Counted from the stretch's first letter, positions 35,139-43,814 are shown. The stretch: DNA of 64,000 bases from Microbacterium sp. LWH7-1.2 (GCF_038397755.1 NZ_CP151637.1:1426001-1490000); one strand, 5' to 3'. Notes: generated by a model not told the origin, from the letters alone. Numbers and translations are program-made.

Positions 35139-36161
35139 ATGACCGACCTCAACCTGCCGATCCTCGACCTCTCCCGGCTCGACGAGGGACCCGAGGCCGC
35201 CGCACAGTTCCGCGACGACCTGCGCGCCGCGACGCACGACGTCGGGTTCTTCTACCTGACGGGAACAGGCATCTCCCCCGAGCTGGAGGCGCGCCTGCAC
35301 CAGGCCGCGCGCGACTTCTTCGCGCTGCCCGAGGCCGACAAGCTCGCGATCGAGAACGTCAACAGCCCGCACTTCCGCGGGTACACGCGCATCGGCGGCG
35401 AGCGCACGCAGGGCAAGGTCGACTGGCGCGAGCAGATCGACATCGGCCCCGAGCGAGAGGCCGTGACGGATGCCGATGCCCCGGACTTCACGCGACTCAT
35501 CGGCCCGAACCTGTGGCCCGAGGCCCAGCCGGAGCTCCGCGAGGTCGTCTCAGAGTGGCACGACCATCTGTCGGGCGTCGCGCGCAAGCTGCTGCGCGCC
35601 TGGGCGCTGTCGCTCGGCGCACCCGAGAACTACTTCGACGAGCACTTCGGCGAGCCCTCGACGCTCATCAAGATCGTCCGCTACCCCGGCAAGGAGGACC
35701 CGACGCCGCAGCAGGGCGTCGGCGCCCACAAGGACTCCGGCGTGCTGACGCTGCTGTGGGTCGAGCCCGGCAAGGGAGGTCTGCAGGTCGAGCGCGAAGG
35801 GCAGTGGGTGGACGCCCCGCCGGTGCCGGGCGCCTTCGTCGTCAACATCGGCGAGCTGCTCGAGTACGCGACCCAGGGCTACCTCATCGCGACGAAGCAT
35901 CGCGTGACCTCGCCGCGCTATCCCGACGACCGCATCTCGGTGCCGTTCTTCTTCAACCCCGCCCTCGACAAGCGCCTGCCGCTCATCGAGCTGCCCGACG
36001 AGCTCGCGGCGCAGGCCCGCGGCGTCACGCAGGATCCGTCCAACCCGATCCATGCGCTGTACGGCGAGAACGCGCTCAAGTCACGCCTTCGCGCGCACCC
36101 CGACGTCGCCGAGATCCACCACGCGGATCTCGTCGCGTCGCGGGCGGAAGCATCCGCCTGA
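35139..36161 (+). CDS. 2-oxoglutarate/Fe(II)-dependent oxygenase (isopenicillin N synthase family)
   Basis: 340 residues. The N-terminal DIOX_N region (LPILDLSRLDE) precedes the double-stranded beta-helix. Iron ligands are His197 and Asp199 in GAHKDSG and His254 in TKHRVTSPR. Arg265 in RISVPFFF binds 2-oxoglutarate. It hydroxylates or oxidises an unknown small molecule. The ATG at 35139 is set by the -10 box. The frame is open upstream but only as a shadow of the preceding gene. A hairpin lies at its stop. Confidence 0.9.
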   Translation: MTDLNLPILDLSRLDEGPEAAAQFRDDLRAATHDVGFFYLTGTGISPELEARLHQAARDFFALPEADKLAIENVNSPHFRGYTRIGGERTQGKVDWREQIDIGPEREAVTDADAPDFTRLIGPNLWPEAQPELREVVSEWHDHLSGVARKLLRAWALSLGAPENYFDEHFGEPSTLIKIVRYPGKEDPTPQQGVGAHKDSGVLTLLWVEPGKGGLQVEREGQWVDAPPVPGAFVVNIGELLEYATQGYLIATKHRVTSPRYPDDRISVPFFFNPALDKRLPLIELPDELAAQARGVTQDPSNPIHALYGENALKSRLRAHPDVAEIHHADLVASRAEASA

Positions 36162-36196
36162 CCCCTTGCACCGCCCCCGCAGGGCCGCAAGGGGGT
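36161..36196 (+). terminator. Terminator of the 2OG oxygenase gene
   Basis: ACCCCTTGC pairs with GCAAGGGGGT across a C/G-rich loop, starting at the stop codon. Confidence 0.65.
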
Positions 36197-36218
36197 CGCT
36201 TCAGCGACGGCGCCCGCC

Positions 36219-36224
36219 TAGCGT
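36219..36224 (+). promoter_or_regulatory. -10 box of the PfkB kinase gene
   Basis: TAGCGT with six bases to the ATG at 36231. Confidence 0.5.
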
Positions 36225-36230
36225 CGAAGC

Positions 36231-37253
36231 ATGAGCGACGTCACGATCTTCGCACCGTCCCCGACGCTCACGGTCACCGTCGAGGAGCACGACGGCGAGC
36301 CCGACATCCACCTGCACCCCGGCGGCCAGGGCGTGTGGCAGGCCCGCATGCTGGTCCGGCTGGGCGTCTCCGTCACGATGTGCGGCGCCTTCACCGGTGA
36401 GATCGGACGGATGCTGCGGCACCTGCTCGAAGACGAGGACCTCACCGTCGTCGGGGTCGAGCGCGAGGGCACGGGCTCCGCGTACGTGCACGACCGCCGG
36501 GGAGGCGAACGCCGCATCATCGCCGAGGCCGCCGGCGAGCCGCTCGCGCGCCACGATCTCGATGAGCTGTACGGCGTCGCCCTGCGCGAGGGCCTCCACT
36601 CGGGTCTCGTGATCCTGAGTGGACCTGCCGGTGGCGAGACCCTGCCCGCTGACACCTACCGCCGACTCGCCGCGGACCTGCGCGAGGGCGGCGCGAAGGT
36701 CGTCGTCGACCTCGCCGGCAAGCGCCTCGTGGCCGCACTCGAGGGCGGCGTGGACGTGCTCAAGGTCAGCGAGGAGGAATTGGTCGCGGACGGACTGCTC
36801 GCCGACGACTCCCCCGCTGCCTTGCTGGCGACCATGCGCGACCTTCATCGCCGCGGCGCGGCAGCGGTCATCGTGTCGCGCGGAAGCGACCCGCTCCTGC
36901 TGCTGGACTCCGGCGGGTTCATCGAGGTCGAGTCGCCGCGGATGGCGGTGGCCGACACCAGCGGTGCGGGCGACTCCCTCACCGCGGGGGTGGCCGCGGG
37001 CATCGCGCGAGGCGAGACCGCACGCGAGGCGATCGTGACGGGCGCCGCCGCGGGCGCACTCAACGTCACCCGGCATGGCCTCGGCACCGGCGATCCGGAT
37101 GCCATCGCGCAGCTCCGCGAGTCGGTGACCGTGCGCGAGCTCGTCGACGCCTCGGCGGCGGGGGTCGCCCATCCCGTCACCGGACACGTCAGTCCCGATG
37201 GGCTCGCCGCGCTCGCGAATCCCGAGAAGCCCGACACGGGGGCGCCGCGATGA
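36231..37253 (+). CDS. PfkB-family sugar kinase (1-phosphofructokinase-like)
   Basis: 340 residues of the ribokinase/PfkB fold. The substrate motif reads HPGGQGVWQARMLVRLG (a variant of the GGKGxN pattern) near residue 30. The ATP/anion-hole motif DTSGAGDSLTAG near residue 243 holds the catalytic Asp. It phosphorylates a sugar or sugar phosphate, possibly fructose 1-phosphate, but the altered first motif leaves the substrate open. The mRNA is probably leaderless. The stop overlaps the surE remnant in an ATGA junction. Confidence 0.85.
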   Translation: MSDVTIFAPSPTLTVTVEEHDGEPDIHLHPGGQGVWQARMLVRLGVSVTMCGAFTGEIGRMLRHLLEDEDLTVVGVEREGTGSAYVHDRRGGERRIIAEAAGEPLARHDLDELYGVALREGLHSGLVILSGPAGGETLPADTYRRLAADLREGGAKVVVDLAGKRLVAALEGGVDVLKVSEEELVADGLLADDSPAALLATMRDLHRRGAAAVIVSRGSDPLLLLDSGGFIEVESPRMAVADTSGAGDSLTAGVAAGIARGETAREAIVTGAAAGALNVTRHGLGTGDPDAIAQLRESVTVRELVDASAAGVAHPVTGHVSPDGLAALANPEKPDTGAPR

Positions 37254-37755
37254 CGCGCACGCTGATCACCAACGACGACGGCATCGACGCCCCCGGACTC
37301 CACGTGCTCGCGAAGCTCGCGCGAGACGCGGGCCTCGACGTGACGGTCGCCGCCCCGATGCGGCAGTCGAGCGGCTCGAGCGCATCGATCGTCGCTGCAG
37401 AAGTGGACGGTCGCATCGCGATCGAACAGCGCGAGCTGCCCGGACTCGATGGTGTCCTCGCCTACGCGGTGCGCGGCGGCCCCGCGGTACGGTCGTCAAC
37501 CTCAACGCACCCAACACGCCGACGAACCGCGGCGTCGTGGAGGCATCGCTCGCGCCGTTCGGCATCGTGCAGACGACGCTCACCGAGCGTGACGCGGGCC
37601 ACATCCGGCTGGCCGTCGAAGACCTGCCGAACACACTAGAGCCGGGCAGCGACGCCGCCTACCTCGCCGACGGGTGGGTCACGCTCACCGGCCTCGACCC
37701 GGTCTCGCATGTGCCCCTCGGCTTCGCCGATGCCGCCGCATCCGCTCGCCGATGA
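37250..37755 (+). pseudogene. surE: surE (5'/3'-nucleotidase), internally deleted and frameshifted
   Basis: The first frame encodes a normal SurE start: TLITNDDGIDAPGLHVLAKL with the metal-binding Asp pair, then SGSSASIVAAEV, to about residue 80 (GGPA). At about 37485-37489 the frame changes, and the second frame continues TVVNLNAPNTPTNRGVV and a SurE-like end to 37755. About 100 central residues, including the metal-ligand Asn of the GIN loop, are missing. Both ends remain, only one junction is seen, and the product cannot be active. It overlaps the PfkB gene by ATGA. A sequencing or assembly error would not remove about 300 bases so neatly. Confidence 0.85.
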
Positions 37756-37760
37756 AGGTG

Positions 37761-37789
37761 AAGGCCTCCCCACACCGTGGGGAGGCCTT
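37761..37789. terminator. Strong hairpin after the surE remnant
   Basis: A perfect 13-base stem AAGGCCTCCCCAC / GTGGGGAGGCCTT with a three-base loop, followed by a T-rich run on both sides. It can work in both directions. Confidence 0.88.
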
Positions 37790-37836
37790 CCAAGAATGTT
37801 TTGCGCGATTGAACGCTGGTCGATGCCTTATCGAAA

Positions 37837-37870
37837 TCTCGATACGCCCGCCTTCGGCGGGCTACTCGAT
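37837..37870. repeat. REP-like palindrome (CTCGATACGCCCGCC type)
   Basis: GCCCGCC-TTC-GGCGGGC is flanked by ATCTCGATAC on one side and TACTCGAT on the other. Palindromes of this style are, from memory, scattered in intergenic DNA of Micrococcales. Here it lies 12 bases after the rpsO stop and may end its transcript. Confidence 0.65.
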
Positions 37871-37881
37871 CTGAACTGCGC

Positions 37882-38151
37882 CTAGCGGCGCAGACCGAGG
37901 CGCTCGATGAGCGAGCGGTAACGGTTGATGTCGATGTCCTGCAGGTAACCCAGCAGGCGGCGGCGCTGACCGACGAGCAGGAACAGACCACGACGCGAGT
38001 GGTGGTCGTGCTTGTGCTCCTTGAGGTGCTCGGTGAGGTCCTTGATGCGCTGCGTCAGCATCGCGACCTGCACCTCGGGGGATCCGGTGTCACCGGGGTG
38101 CGTCGCGTACTCTTCGATGATCGCCTTCTTGACGTCTGCTTCCAGTGCCAT
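37882..38151 (-). CDS. rpsO: 30S ribosomal protein S15
   Basis: 89 residues, full length. [20 protein letters not shown] and [20 protein letters not shown] are the 16S rRNA-binding S15 signatures, and the C-terminus is [20 protein letters not shown]. The ATG at 38151 starts MALEADVKK. In most actinobacteria rpsO lies directly before pnp. Here pnp is 20.5 kb away in the direction of transcription. Confidence 0.97.
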   Translation of the reverse strand: MALEADVKKAIIEEYATHPGDTGSPEVQVAMLTQRIKDLTEHLKEHKHDHHSRRGLFLLVGQRRRLLGYLQDIDINRYRSLIERLGLRR

Positions 38152-38282
38152 AGGTGATCCCCTCTCTGCTTGTTGCGCGGTGCCCGTCACCCGATGTGCG
38201 AGCTCTCTTTCTCCGCGGCCGATCCAACGGCAACCTGAAGAGTCTACCAGCGAACGGATGCACCGGCGAACCGGCCGCCGAG

Positions 38283-38288
38283 TACGCT
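38283..38288 (+). promoter_or_regulatory. -10 box of the DUF167 gene
   Basis: TACGCT with seven bases to the GTG at 38296. Confidence 0.5.
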
Positions 38289-38295
38289 CGAACGC

Positions 38296-38517
38296 GTGCA
38301 GTACACCGTCCGCGTCAAGGCCGGGAGCCGGCGAGGGCCGCTGGTCGAGGCATCCGACGACGGTCTCGTCGTCCACGTGAAGGAGCGGGCCGTGGACGGC
38401 GCCGCGAACAAGGGGGTCGTGCGCGTCCTCGCGGCCCATTTCGGCGTGGCGCCCAGCCGCGTCACGATCCTTCGAGGCCACACCGCGCGCATCAAGCGCG
38501 TGGAGGTCGATGAATGA
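38296..38517 (+). CDS. DUF167 (YggU) family protein
   Basis: 73 residues. The core [36 protein letters not shown] and [16 protein letters not shown] matches the small YggU/DUF167 fold, whose function is unknown. The GTG start follows a -10 box at leaderless spacing. It is a single gene divergent from rpsO. Confidence 0.85.
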   Translation: MQYTVRVKAGSRRGPLVEASDDGLVVHVKERAVDGAANKGVVRVLAAHFGVAPSRVTILRGHTARIKRVEVDE

Positions 38518-38621
38518 CAGTGCTCGGTGGGTACCGCGGTCACGCCGTAGCCTGACCGCCGCACATCGGCGGATTTCGGACGTCGCATCCCGTCGCGGGC
38601 TCCGCCGTCGGTGGTCGAGCG

Positions 38622-38627
38622 TACCGT
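38622..38627 (+). promoter_or_regulatory. -10 box of the DMT transporter gene
   Basis: TACCGT with seven bases to the GTG at 38635. It decides against the earlier in-frame GTG at 38611. Confidence 0.5.
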
Positions 38628-38634
38628 GGCGTGC

Positions 38635-39576
38635 GTGACCTCCACTCGAACTCCTCCCCCGGCCCTGCGGGCGGAGAGGCTTCCGTCCCCGCGCTGGATC
38701 ACGGTGCAGTTCGTGCTCGCGGGGATCGTGTGGGGTGCGAGCTTCCTGTTCATGAAGGTGTCGCTCACCGGTATCTCGCCCGCGCAGGTCGCGTGGACCC
38801 GCATCCTCCTCGGAACCCTCACGCTCGGCGCCCTCGTTCTTCTGCGGCGCGAACACCTGACCCGCAGCCTCAAGGTGTGGGCGCAACTCACCGTGCTGGG
38901 CCTCACGTTCTGCGTCATCCCGTTCCTGCTGTTCTCGTGGGCGCAGCAGCACGTCAGCTCCGGCGTCGCGAGCATCTTCAACGCGACCACCCCGATCATG
39001 ACCGCGATCATGGCGTGGCTCGTCTTCCGCGTCGAGCGCCTGAAGGCGCTGCAGGTTCTGGGGATCGGTGTCGGCATCCTGGGTGTCGTCGTGATCATCG
39101 CTCCGTGGCAGGGCATAGCCCTGGACGGCAGCCTCGTCGCCGAGCTCGCCATCCTCGGCGCGACCGCGAGCTACGGCTTCAGCTTCGCCTACATGCGGCG
39201 CTTCGTCTCGAACACCGGGATGTCGGCGCTCGCGTTCACCTTCGGCTACATCGCGATGGCGGGTGTCGTGATGGCGCTGCTCACGCCGTTCCTCGTGCTC
39301 ACGCCGGTGCGCCTCGACATCCCGATCGTGGTGAGCCTGCTGCTGCTCGGGTGCCTCGGCACCGGCATCGCATACGTGTGGAACCAGAACACGGTGCGTG
39401 CGTGGGGGCCGACTCGCGCCTCGACCGTGACCTACATCACTCCGGTGGTCGGGGTGATCCTCGGCATCGCGATCCTCGGCGAGACGGTGACGTGGAACGA
39501 GCCGATCGGCGCTCTCGTCGTGTTCCTCGGAATCCTGCTCGCCCAGGACCGGCTGCGCCGACGAACGCTCGGGTGA
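38635..39576 (+). CDS. EamA/DMT-family transporter
   Basis: 313 residues with ten predicted membrane helices in two EamA repeats (first: [18 protein letters not shown]; second: [20 protein letters not shown]). The family exports metabolites or amino acids; the substrate is not predictable here. The GTG at 38635 is set by the -10 box. A 19-base terminator stem follows the gene. Confidence 0.87.
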   Translation: MTSTRTPPPALRAERLPSPRWITVQFVLAGIVWGASFLFMKVSLTGISPAQVAWTRILLGTLTLGALVLLRREHLTRSLKVWAQLTVLGLTFCVIPFLLFSWAQQHVSSGVASIFNATTPIMTAIMAWLVFRVERLKALQVLGIGVGILGVVVIIAPWQGIALDGSLVAELAILGATASYGFSFAYMRRFVSNTGMSALAFTFGYIAMAGVVMALLTPFLVLTPVRLDIPIVVSLLLLGCLGTGIAYVWNQNTVRAWGPTRASTVTYITPVVGVILGIAILGETVTWNEPIGALVVFLGILLAQDRLRRRTLG

Positions 39577-39617
39577 GCCCGCGCCCGAACGCCGAGCCTC
39601 ACGCTGCGCAGGACGCA

Positions 39618-39660
39618 GAAGGAGAGCGGATGCCTCGGGTCGAGGCATCCGCTCTCCTTC
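39618..39660. terminator. 19-bp bidirectional terminator with inverted GGATGC pair
   Basis: GAAGGAGAGCGGATGCCTC (39618-39636) is perfectly complementary to 39642-39660 with a five-base loop, between convergent transporter and yceI genes. The arms contain CGGATGC and GCATCCG. Confidence 0.93.
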
Positions 39661-39672
39661 GCGTGATGCGTG

Positions 39673-40236
39673 TCAGTCCTGCTGGAGCGCGCCCTGCAGG
39701 TCGAGCGTGATGGTGACGTCCTTGCCGACCAGCACGCCGCCGGTTTCGAGGGCGGCGTTCCAGGTGAGGCCGAAGTCCTCGCGGTTGACGACGGTCTTGG
39801 CGGTCGCGCCCGCCTTGTAGTTGCCCCACGGGTCGGTGCCGAAGCCACCGAACTCGAACTCGAAGGTGACGGGCTTGGTGACGCCGCGGATGGTGAGGTC
39901 GCCGTCCACGAGGAACTCGCCCTTCTCCACGCGGGCGCCGGTCGAGCGGAACTCCATCGTCGGGTGGTTCTCGGTGTCGAAGAAGTCGGCCGAGCGCAGG
40001 TGGTTGTCGCGGCCCTCGTCCTTCGTGTCGACGGAGGTGACATCGACGGATGCCTCGACCTGGGCGTCGAGCGGGTTCTCGGGGGCGATCAGGGTCGCGC
40101 TCTTCATGCCGAAGGTGCCGCGCACCTTCGAGATCATCATGTGGCGCACGCTGAAGGTGACCTCGCTGTGCGCGGGGTCGAGCACCCAGGTGCCCGCCTT
40201 GTAGCCGGGAACGTCGATCGTGGTCGTGTCGGTCAT
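39673..40236 (-). CDS. YceI-family protein
   Basis: 187 residues forming the YceI lipocalin-like barrel that binds polyisoprenoids or other amphiphilic lipids. GTWVLDPAHSEVTFSVRHMM is the N-terminal signature. DLTIRGVTKPVTFEFEFGG and VNREDFGLTWN follow. There is no signal peptide, so it is cytoplasmic, as in many actinobacterial homologues. The ATG at 40236 gives MTDTTTIDVPGYKAG. The AT-richer stretch at 40296-40350 upstream probably contains its promoter. Confidence 0.9.
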   Translation of the reverse strand: MTDTTTIDVPGYKAGTWVLDPAHSEVTFSVRHMMISKVRGTFGMKSATLIAPENPLDAQVEASVDVTSVDTKDEGRDNHLRSADFFDTENHPTMEFRSTGARVEKGEFLVDGDLTIRGVTKPVTFEFEFGGFGTDPWGNYKAGATAKTVVNREDFGLTWNAALETGGVLVGKDVTITLDLQGALQQD

Positions 40237-40362
40237 TGTCGTCCTTCGTCTGTTGAGGTCCGTGTGGGGCGCCCGCGGGGACGGGCATACGGGTTCCAAC
40301 ACAGCCTTGCAGATGTTCTATTCCCGTGAATGCAAATTACATGCGAACTTCGGGGGACGACA

Positions 40363-40394
40363 GAGGGGACGGATGCCGCCGCATCCGTCCCCTC
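40363..40394 (-). terminator. Terminator after the FKBP gene with inverted GGATGC pair
   Basis: GAGGGGACGGATGC pairs perfectly with GCATCCGTCCCCTC over a CGCC loop, 35 bases downstream of the FKBP stop. Confidence 0.9.
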
Positions 40395-40428
40395 CAGACG
40401 ATCGAGGTGTCGATCAGGCTTGGATCGC

Positions 40429-40797
40429 TCAGCCGACCTTGATGAGGTCGATGACGAAGATCAGCGTCTTGCCGCCGAGGAAGTGGCCACCGGCCGGGCC
40501 GTAGGCGAGGTGCGGCGGGATGACGAGCTCGCGCCGACCGCCCTCCTTCATACCCGGGATGCCGTCCTGCCAGCCCTGGATGAGGCCGCGGAGCGGGAAC
40601 TGGATGCTCTCGCCGCGGTTCCACGACGAGTCGAACTCCTCGCCGGTCTCGTACTCGACGCCCAGGTAGTGGACGGTCACGGTGTCGCCGGGCTTCGCCT
40701 CGGCGCCCTCGCCCACGACGATGTCGCGGACGACCAGGTCGGCCGGCGCCGGGCCGGCGGGTGCGTCGATCTCGGGCTTGGTGCGGTCGTCAGTCAT
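40429..40797 (-). CDS. FKBP-type peptidyl-prolyl cis-trans isomerase
   Basis: 122 residues, cytoplasmic. DTVTVHYLGVEYETGEEFDS, the active-site loop FPLRGLIQGWQDGIPGMKEG and the final YGPAGG / LIFVIDLIKV are FKBP features. It catalyses prolyl isomerisation in protein folding. The ATG at 40797 is preferred over the one four codons upstream because homologues start MTDDRTKPEID. Terminators lie on both sides, so it is a single-gene unit. Confidence 0.92.
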   Translation of the reverse strand: MTDDRTKPEIDAPAGPAPADLVVRDIVVGEGAEAKPGDTVTVHYLGVEYETGEEFDSSWNRGESIQFPLRGLIQGWQDGIPGMKEGGRRELVIPPHLAYGPAGGHFLGGKTLIFVIDLIKVG

Positions 40798-40910
40798 GCA
40801 TCCATCCAACCACCCGGAGCTCGGGCGCGCCGAGCGAGTTCGCCGTCAGGGGAACCGCCGGCCTTCTCTTGACACCCGCGCAGCCCCACCTGCATGCTGG
40901 GGAAAGACCA

Positions 40911-40961
40911 ACTCAGCGCTCGGTTGACACGCAGGCATCGCCGCGGCACCGAGCGCTGAGT
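40911..40961 (-). terminator. 14-bp inverted repeat downstream of prsW
   Basis: ACTCAGCGCTCGGT (40911-40924) is perfectly complementary to 40948-40961 with a 23-base loop. It sits 34 bases after the prsW stop. The long loop is unusual for a terminator. Confidence 0.6.
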
Positions 40962-40994
40962 CTTGGTATGCGCGGGTTGCACCGACGCCGGGGG

Positions 40995-42221
40995 CTACGG
41001 GGCGAACATCGCCGCGCGGGTCGCCGCGGTCTTCGCCAGCAGGTCCCGCTCTTCCCCCGCGGCCTGCGGGTCGCGCCCCGTGATCGCCCGCTGACGGGTC
41101 GCGGCCAGGGCCGCAGCATCCGCGATGAAGGTCTTCATGAGCGTCGTCCGGTCCCCTCGCAGCGTCTGCGCCCACGCGAGCGCGGCCTTGCGTCCGGCGG
41201 AGGTCGCGAGCATGTCGACCTCCTGCGGCGTGAACCATCCCGCGGCGGCGTACTCGCCCAGTCGGCGCCGGGTGAGTCGCGACTCCTCCCGTCGGAGCGC
41301 GACGATCCCGAGAATGAATCCGATGAACAGCGGCACCTGCAGCGTCAGATAGAGGAAGAAGAAGTCGCCGAACATCGCCGACCCGTTCCAGAACGCGTGC
41401 AGCGCGATGGCGCCCGCGAGCCCGAGCAGTCCAGGCCCGATCGCCTGCCCGGCCGGCAGACCCCGCCGCGCGGCGAGACCGAGAGCGAAGCCGGTGACGC
41501 TCGTGAACATGACGTGCGCGAACGGCGACAGGATGCCGCGCAGGAAGAACGTCGTGGTCGTCTCGGCCGCGCCGCCCTCGATGAAGCTCACGGCGAAGTA
41601 CTGGATGTTCTCGGTGAACGCGAATCCGGCACCCACGAGTGCGCCGTAGACGATGCCGTCGACCGGGCCGTCGAACGCGCGCCGGGCCGTCGCGAAGATG
41701 AGGAAGACGCCGAGCCCCTTCGCGAACTCCTCGACGACCGGGGCCTGGACGACCGTCTGCAGCACCTCGCGAGCCCCGGTGGCCGGTCCGAAGACCATCG
41801 ACAGCAGGAGGTCGACGCCGAGCGTGATGGCCACGGCGGCGATCGCCCCCCACGCGATCGCGAGAACGAGCAGTCCGCGGGGCTCGGGCTCCCAGCGATC
41901 GACGATCCGCACCGCGAGCAGCACTCCCACGAGTGGCACGACCGCGAGCACCATGCCGATGAGCGACGCCGCCGGGCCCAGCGCGTTGAGGAAGTACGCC
42001 ACCAGCACGATCAGAGCGAGCACCAGGACGCCGATGATCCAGATCGATGCGCTGCGTCCGCGGCGCGATGCGGCGGCGGTGGGGATCTGCACGGGCGCGG
42101 GCGAGGTCGCGGGCGGCGTGATCGGCGCAGGCGCCGCGACGCGCGGCTGCGCGAGCGCGGAGGCGAATTCCGGCGGCGTGAGCGAGGGCCGGGGACGGGA
42201 GGCACCGGGGTCGAGCGTCAT
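40995..42221 (-). CDS. prsW: PrsW-family intramembrane protease
   Basis: 408 residues. An N-terminal Pro/Ala-rich cytoplasmic tail of about 55 residues is followed by about eight membrane helices. The protease motifs are VVEEFAKGLG (EExxK type) and AGFAFTENIQYF, with a third in LHAFWNG. PrsW proteases cleave anti-sigma factors in Firmicutes; the target here is unknown and no anti-sigma gene is adjacent. The C-terminal 100 residues are a soluble helical region. The ATG at 42221 follows TAGGCT by six bases. Confidence 0.88.
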   Translation of the reverse strand: MTLDPGASRPRPSLTPPEFASALAQPRVAAPAPITPPATSPAPVQIPTAAASRRGRSASIWIIGVLVLALIVLVAYFLNALGPAASLIGMVLAVVPLVGVLLAVRIVDRWEPEPRGLLVLAIAWGAIAAVAITLGVDLLLSMVFGPATGAREVLQTVVQAPVVEEFAKGLGVFLIFATARRAFDGPVDGIVYGALVGAGFAFTENIQYFAVSFIEGGAAETTTTFFLRGILSPFAHVMFTSVTGFALGLAARRGLPAGQAIGPGLLGLAGAIALHAFWNGSAMFGDFFFLYLTLQVPLFIGFILGIVALRREESRLTRRRLGEYAAAGWFTPQEVDMLATSAGRKAALAWAQTLRGDRTTLMKTFIADAAALAATRQRAITGRDPQAAGEERDLLAKTAATRAAMFAP

Positions 42222-42227
42222 GCGCAC

Positions 42228-42233
42228 AGCCTA
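42228..42233 (-). promoter_or_regulatory. -10 box of prsW
   Basis: TAGGCT on the minus strand, six bases before the prsW ATG. The divergent -10 box lies at 42296. Confidence 0.5.
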
Positions 42234-42295
42234 TGGGTGCAGAACGCGCACCCGTCATACGGGCTGTGGACGGCCCGCTCGCGCACCCCGGCGGC

Positions 42296-42301
42296 TAGGT
42301 T
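42296..42301 (+). promoter_or_regulatory. -10 box of the FAH-family gene
   Basis: TAGGTT with six bases to the ATG at 42308. Confidence 0.5.
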
Positions 42302-42307
42302 GGGGGA

Positions 42308-43171
42308 ATGCGCTTCGCCCATGTCGTGCCACCGGAGTCGGGCGAGCCGAGACTCGCTCTCGTCGAGGGCGACGAGGTGGCGATCGTCGAGGAGCTGTTC
42401 GACGGAGCACCCCGCGTGCTCGAGGAGCTCATCGCCGGCGGCGACGGCATGCTCGCACGCGTGCGGGATGCCGCGGGGCAGGGCACGCGGCATCCGCTCG
42501 ACGGAATGGGTTTCGCGTCTGCCGTCCTGGCTCCCCCGGTCATCCTCGCGATCGGGCTCAACTACGCGGCTCACTCCAGCGAGCTCGGGCTGAAGACGGA
42601 CTCGACGCCGACGGTGTTCGTGCTCTGGCCGAACTCGCTCGCCGGTCACGACCACACGACGATCTGGCCGCGATCGCTCAGCGAGTCGGTCGACTACGAG
42701 GCCGAGCTCGGCGTCATCATCGGCACCCCCGCGAAGGACGTGGGCCCCGAGAATGCCCTCGACCACGTCTGGGGCTACACGGTGGTCAACGACATCACCG
42801 CACGCGACATCCAGTACTCCGAGGCGCAGTGGTCGCGCTGCAAGTCCTTCGACGGGTTCACGCCGACGGGCCCGTTCGTGGTCACCGCGGACGAGATCCC
42901 CGACCCGCAGGACCTCCACATCTGGACGGTGCTCGACGGCACCACCCTGCAGGATGCGACCACCGGCCAGATGGTGCGGCCCGTCGCGACGCTGATCTCG
43001 CATCTGTCGAAGTCGGCGACGCTGCTCCCGGGAACGCTGATCTCGACAGGCAGCCCCGGCGGCGCCGGCTACTCGCGGGATCCACAGGTGTTCCTCCGCG
43101 ACCGCTCCACGGTCACGGTCGGGATCGACGGCATCGGCGCGCTCACGACGCACTGCCGCATCCTCGGCTGA
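42308..43171 (+). CDS. Fumarylacetoacetate hydrolase family protein
   Basis: 287 residues. The N-terminal MRFAHVVPPESGEPRLALV domain is followed by the FAH core: ILAIGLNYAAHSSELG, the metal-binding DYEAELGVIIG, VWGYTVVNDITARDIQ and GTLISTGSPGGAGYSRDP. Relatives act as acylpyruvate hydrolases, oxaloacetate decarboxylases or ring-cleavage enzymes of aromatic breakdown. No catabolic partner genes are adjacent, so the substrate stays open. A leaderless start is likely. Confidence 0.88.
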   Translation: MRFAHVVPPESGEPRLALVEGDEVAIVEELFDGAPRVLEELIAGGDGMLARVRDAAGQGTRHPLDGMGFASAVLAPPVILAIGLNYAAHSSELGLKTDSTPTVFVLWPNSLAGHDHTTIWPRSLSESVDYEAELGVIIGTPAKDVGPENALDHVWGYTVVNDITARDIQYSEAQWSRCKSFDGFTPTGPFVVTADEIPDPQDLHIWTVLDGTTLQDATTGQMVRPVATLISHLSKSATLLPGTLISTGSPGGAGYSRDPQVFLRDRSTVTVGIDGIGALTTHCRILG

Positions 43172-43182
43172 GATCGCGCGGC

Positions 43183-43215
43183 GGCGGCGAGCGCTCCGTG
43201 GAGCAGCCCGCCGCC
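43183..43215. terminator. Nested hairpin between convergent genes
   Basis: GGCGGCG / CGCCGCC outer arms and GCTCC / GGAGC inner arms in the gap between the FAH-family gene and the DUF4190 gene. Confidence 0.65.
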
Positions 43216-43223
43216 GGAGTCCG

Positions 43224-43781
43224 TCAGCGCGAGACCGTGGAACAGTCGACGGGGAGGCCGCGCACCTCCACCGTGCCCGAGAAGTCCACCGCCTGGCAGG
43301 CCTGCAGCACCTCGGCCGAGAACGTGAGCAGCGGTACGACGATGGCGAAGAACAGGATGACGCCGAGGACCATCAGCACGGCGCTGATGATGATGGCGGC
43401 GAGGGCGAAACCGTTCTTGACGCCGGCCTTGCGGCTCTGCACGAGCGCGACGATGCCGAGGATGAGCGCGATCAGTTGCACGAAGAACGACAGGATGAAC
43501 GCGACGATGCCGAGGGTCTTGCCCGGCACGGGCGCGGCGGCCGGTGCACCGTACGCCGCGGGCGGCGCTGCGCTGTAGGCGGGCGCGCCCGCCGGATACG
43601 CCGGCGGGGCGGCCGCGTACTCTGGCTGAGCGGCGGGCGTCGCGGGCCCGGTGTAGCCCGGAGCGGGAGCAGGGGGCTGCATCGAGGGAGCGGACGGAGC
43701 GTCGGCGGGCGGCTGAGACGCAGTGGGCGACGCGGGCTGCTGCGGCGGCTCCGGTGCGGCGGGGTTCTGCGGATCGGTCAT
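43224..43781 (-). CDS. DUF4190 domain membrane protein
   Basis: 185 residues. The N-terminal 85 residues are almost entirely Pro, Ala, Tyr and Gln (PEYAAAPPAYPAGAPAYSA), a disordered cytoplasmic tail. Two membrane helices follow with the DUF4190 pattern (KTLGIVAFILSFF, ALILGIVALVQSRKAG, NGFALAAIIISAVLMVL). The short extracytoplasmic end has two cysteines (QACQAVDF, LPVDCSTV) that may form a disulfide. The function is unknown. Confidence 0.8.
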   Translation of the reverse strand: MTDPQNPAAPEPPQQPASPTASQPPADAPSAPSMQPPAPAPGYTGPATPAAQPEYAAAPPAYPAGAPAYSAAPPAAYGAPAAAPVPGKTLGIVAFILSFFVQLIALILGIVALVQSRKAGVKNGFALAAIIISAVLMVLGVILFFAIVVPLLTFSAEVLQACQAVDFSGTVEVRGLPVDCSTVSR

Positions 43782-43808
43782 TTCTCGCCTTTCGTTCGAG
43801 TCTCCCTG

Positions 43809-43814
43809 ACGCTA
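43809..43814 (-). promoter_or_regulatory. -10 box of the DUF4190 gene
   Basis: TAGCGT on the minus strand, about 27 bases upstream of the ATG at 43781, leaving a short leader with GGCGAG. Confidence 0.4.

Noticed and set aside
40911..40961. Possible ends of a small transposon (14-base inverted repeats)
   Set aside because: Only 23 bases lie between the arms, no target duplication is seen, and the position after prsW suits a terminator.
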